DNA of 14,368 nucleotides from Pseudolabrys sp. (GTDB lineage: Bacteria > Pseudomonadota > Alphaproteobacteria > Rhizobiales > Xanthobacteraceae). The notes under the pieces are model-generated. The model saw only the letters and a program-made list of their open reading frames with translations, ran no database searches and was not told the origin of the DNA. Below, piece by piece: positions 13,674-14,368 of this stretch (its first letter is position 1; each line of letters begins with the position of its first letter). Both the position numbers and the translations under genes were made by a program. The stretch covers positions 1 through 14,368 of the forward strand of contig JAQSCR010000440.1 of NCBI GenBank assembly GCA_029945495.1, given 5' to 3'.

Positions 13674-14300
13674 ATGAATTCCTTCGAACTCAACAAAATC
13701 CTCGGCGCCCTGCTCGGGTGCGTCCTGATTACCCTCGCGCTTAACATCGGCGCCGCCGCCCTGTTCGCGCCCGAGAAGCCGGCCAAGCCGGGCTACTCCA
13801 TTGCCGTCAAGGAAGGCGGCGGTGAGAAGGCCGGTCCGGCCGAAGCCGCGCAGCCGATCGAAGTGCTGCTGGCCAGCGCCTCGTCGGAAAAGGGCCAGGC
13901 GAGCGCCAAGCAGTGCCAGGCCTGCCACACCTTCGAAAAGGGCGGCCCCAACCGCGTCGGCCCGAACCTCTGGAACATCGTCGGCGACGAGCGCGGCAAA
14001 GACCGCGGCGGCTTCAACTTCTCGGCCGCGATGAAGGCCAAGGGCGGCGAGTGGACTTATGACGAGCTGAACAAGTTCCTGGCCAATCCGCGCGGCTATA
14101 TCCCCGGCACCAACATGACCTTCGCCGGTCTGTCGCGGGACGCCCAGCGCGCCGATGTCATCGCCTTCCTGCGCACGCAGTCGGACAACCCGGTGCCGCT
14201 GCCCAAGGTCGCCGAAGGCGGCGCAGCCAAGCCGGCCGAAGCGCCGAAGGCCGCGGTTCCTGCGCCGGCCGCCGGCGCGGCTCCGGCCGTCAAGCACTAG
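13674..14300 (+). CDS. cycM: Membrane-anchored class I c-type cytochrome (CycM-like)
   Basis: A 208-aa cytochrome c held in the inner membrane by an uncleaved N-terminal segment (ILGALLGCVLITLALNIGAAALFA, residues about 9-32), with the haem domain in the periplasm. The haem site is Cys81-Gln-Ala-Cys84-His85, and the sixth ligand is Met148 in GTNMTFAGL. The domain order (KCxACHTFEKGG-like, GPNLWNIVG, GYIPGTNM, ADVIAFLRT) matches CycM/cytochrome c552, which passes electrons from the bc1 complex to the aa3-type oxidase. A low-complexity Ala/Pro/Lys tail (about 174-208) is added at the C-terminus. Start 13674 is chosen because MNSFELNKILGAL is the family N-terminus and GGGAG lies about 10 bases upstream. 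Divergent from kdsB and followed by a terminator. Confidence 0.9.
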   Translation: MNSFELNKILGALLGCVLITLALNIGAAALFAPEKPAKPGYSIAVKEGGGEKAGPAEAAQPIEVLLASASSEKGQASAKQCQACHTFEKGGPNRVGPNLWNIVGDERGKDRGGFNFSAAMKAKGGEWTYDELNKFLANPRGYIPGTNMTFAGLSRDAQRADVIAFLRTQSDNPVPLPKVAEGGAAKPAEAPKAAVPAPAAGAAPAVKH

Positions 14301-14325
14301 CGTTTCGAAACATCGTTCAACGAAG

Positions 14326-14353
14326 CGGCCGGGCGCCTTGCCCGGCCGGTTTT
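14326..14353 (+). terminator. Rho-independent terminator of the cytochrome c gene
   Basis: A 9-bp perfect GC stem, CGGCCGGGC (14326-14334) and GCCCGGCCG (14340-14348), with a 5-base loop is followed by a TTTT run at 14350-14353. It lies 25 bases after the stop codon. Confidence 0.85.
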
Positions 14354-14368
14354 GGTTTGGGTCCCCCG

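Noticed and set aside
13449..14297. Long minus-strand frame opposite the cytochrome c gene
   Set aside because: It mirrors the cytochrome gene, whose haem motif and membrane anchor are unmistakable; the translation is Arg/Gly-rich and has no family features.

Overview
The window reads as chromosomal DNA of a GC-rich alphaproteobacterium, most likely a Hyphomicrobiales member of the Bradyrhizobium/Rhodopseudomonas/Xanthobacteraceae type. The reasons are the kdsB-pheA pair with a divergent membrane-anchored CycM-like cytochrome c, the 'translational machinery protein' family gene, rhizobial-type Liv ATPases, and many uptake genes for organic acids or aromatics. This placement comes from gene content and protein style only, because no search was possible.

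Layout. (1) 1-1551, plus strand: the end of a Liv-type ABC transporter operon, with livF-like (cut by the window edge) and livG-like genes overlapping. (2) 1552-1834: a scar holding an N-terminal remnant of a fumarylacetoacetate-hydrolase (FAH) family gene on the minus strand. (3) 1835-4455, minus strand: a complete SsuABC/TauABC-type importer (permease, ATPase, NMT1/THI5-like binding protein). (4) 4456-4636: a divergent control region with nested AT-rich palindromes. (5) 4637-9719, plus strand: a GntR/FCD regulator, then an Ldh_2-family dehydrogenase, a RidA-family protein, a small cupin, an ACMSD-like amidohydrolase, a second cupin and an orphan TctC/Bug binding protein. (6) 9720-10447: a scar region with a stub of a secreted-protein gene, a diverged copy of the 3' end of livG, and a repeat-rich stretch without a gene. 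(7) 10448-14368: ordinary housekeeping-type genes (SDR, eRF1-like small protein, pheA, kdsB, cytochrome c) with a good terminator at the end.

How it fits together. Regions 3-5 look like one inducible catabolic module. Binding proteins of two uptake families would capture an unknown organic acid or nitrogenous acid. The GntR regulator would sense it and control both divergent arms from 4456-4636. Dehydrogenase, RidA, amidohydrolase and cupins would process it. The substrate cannot be read from sequence.

The most interesting structural point is that this module of about 8.2 kb is bracketed by direct repeats of about 220 bp (1381-1599 and 9835-10054). Each carries the last 57 codons of livG including the stop, plus 48 bases beyond it. 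Broken gene ends abut the repeats on the inner side: an FAH remnant on the left and a signal-peptide stub on the right. This looks like an old accessory-island insertion or rearrangement next to livG.
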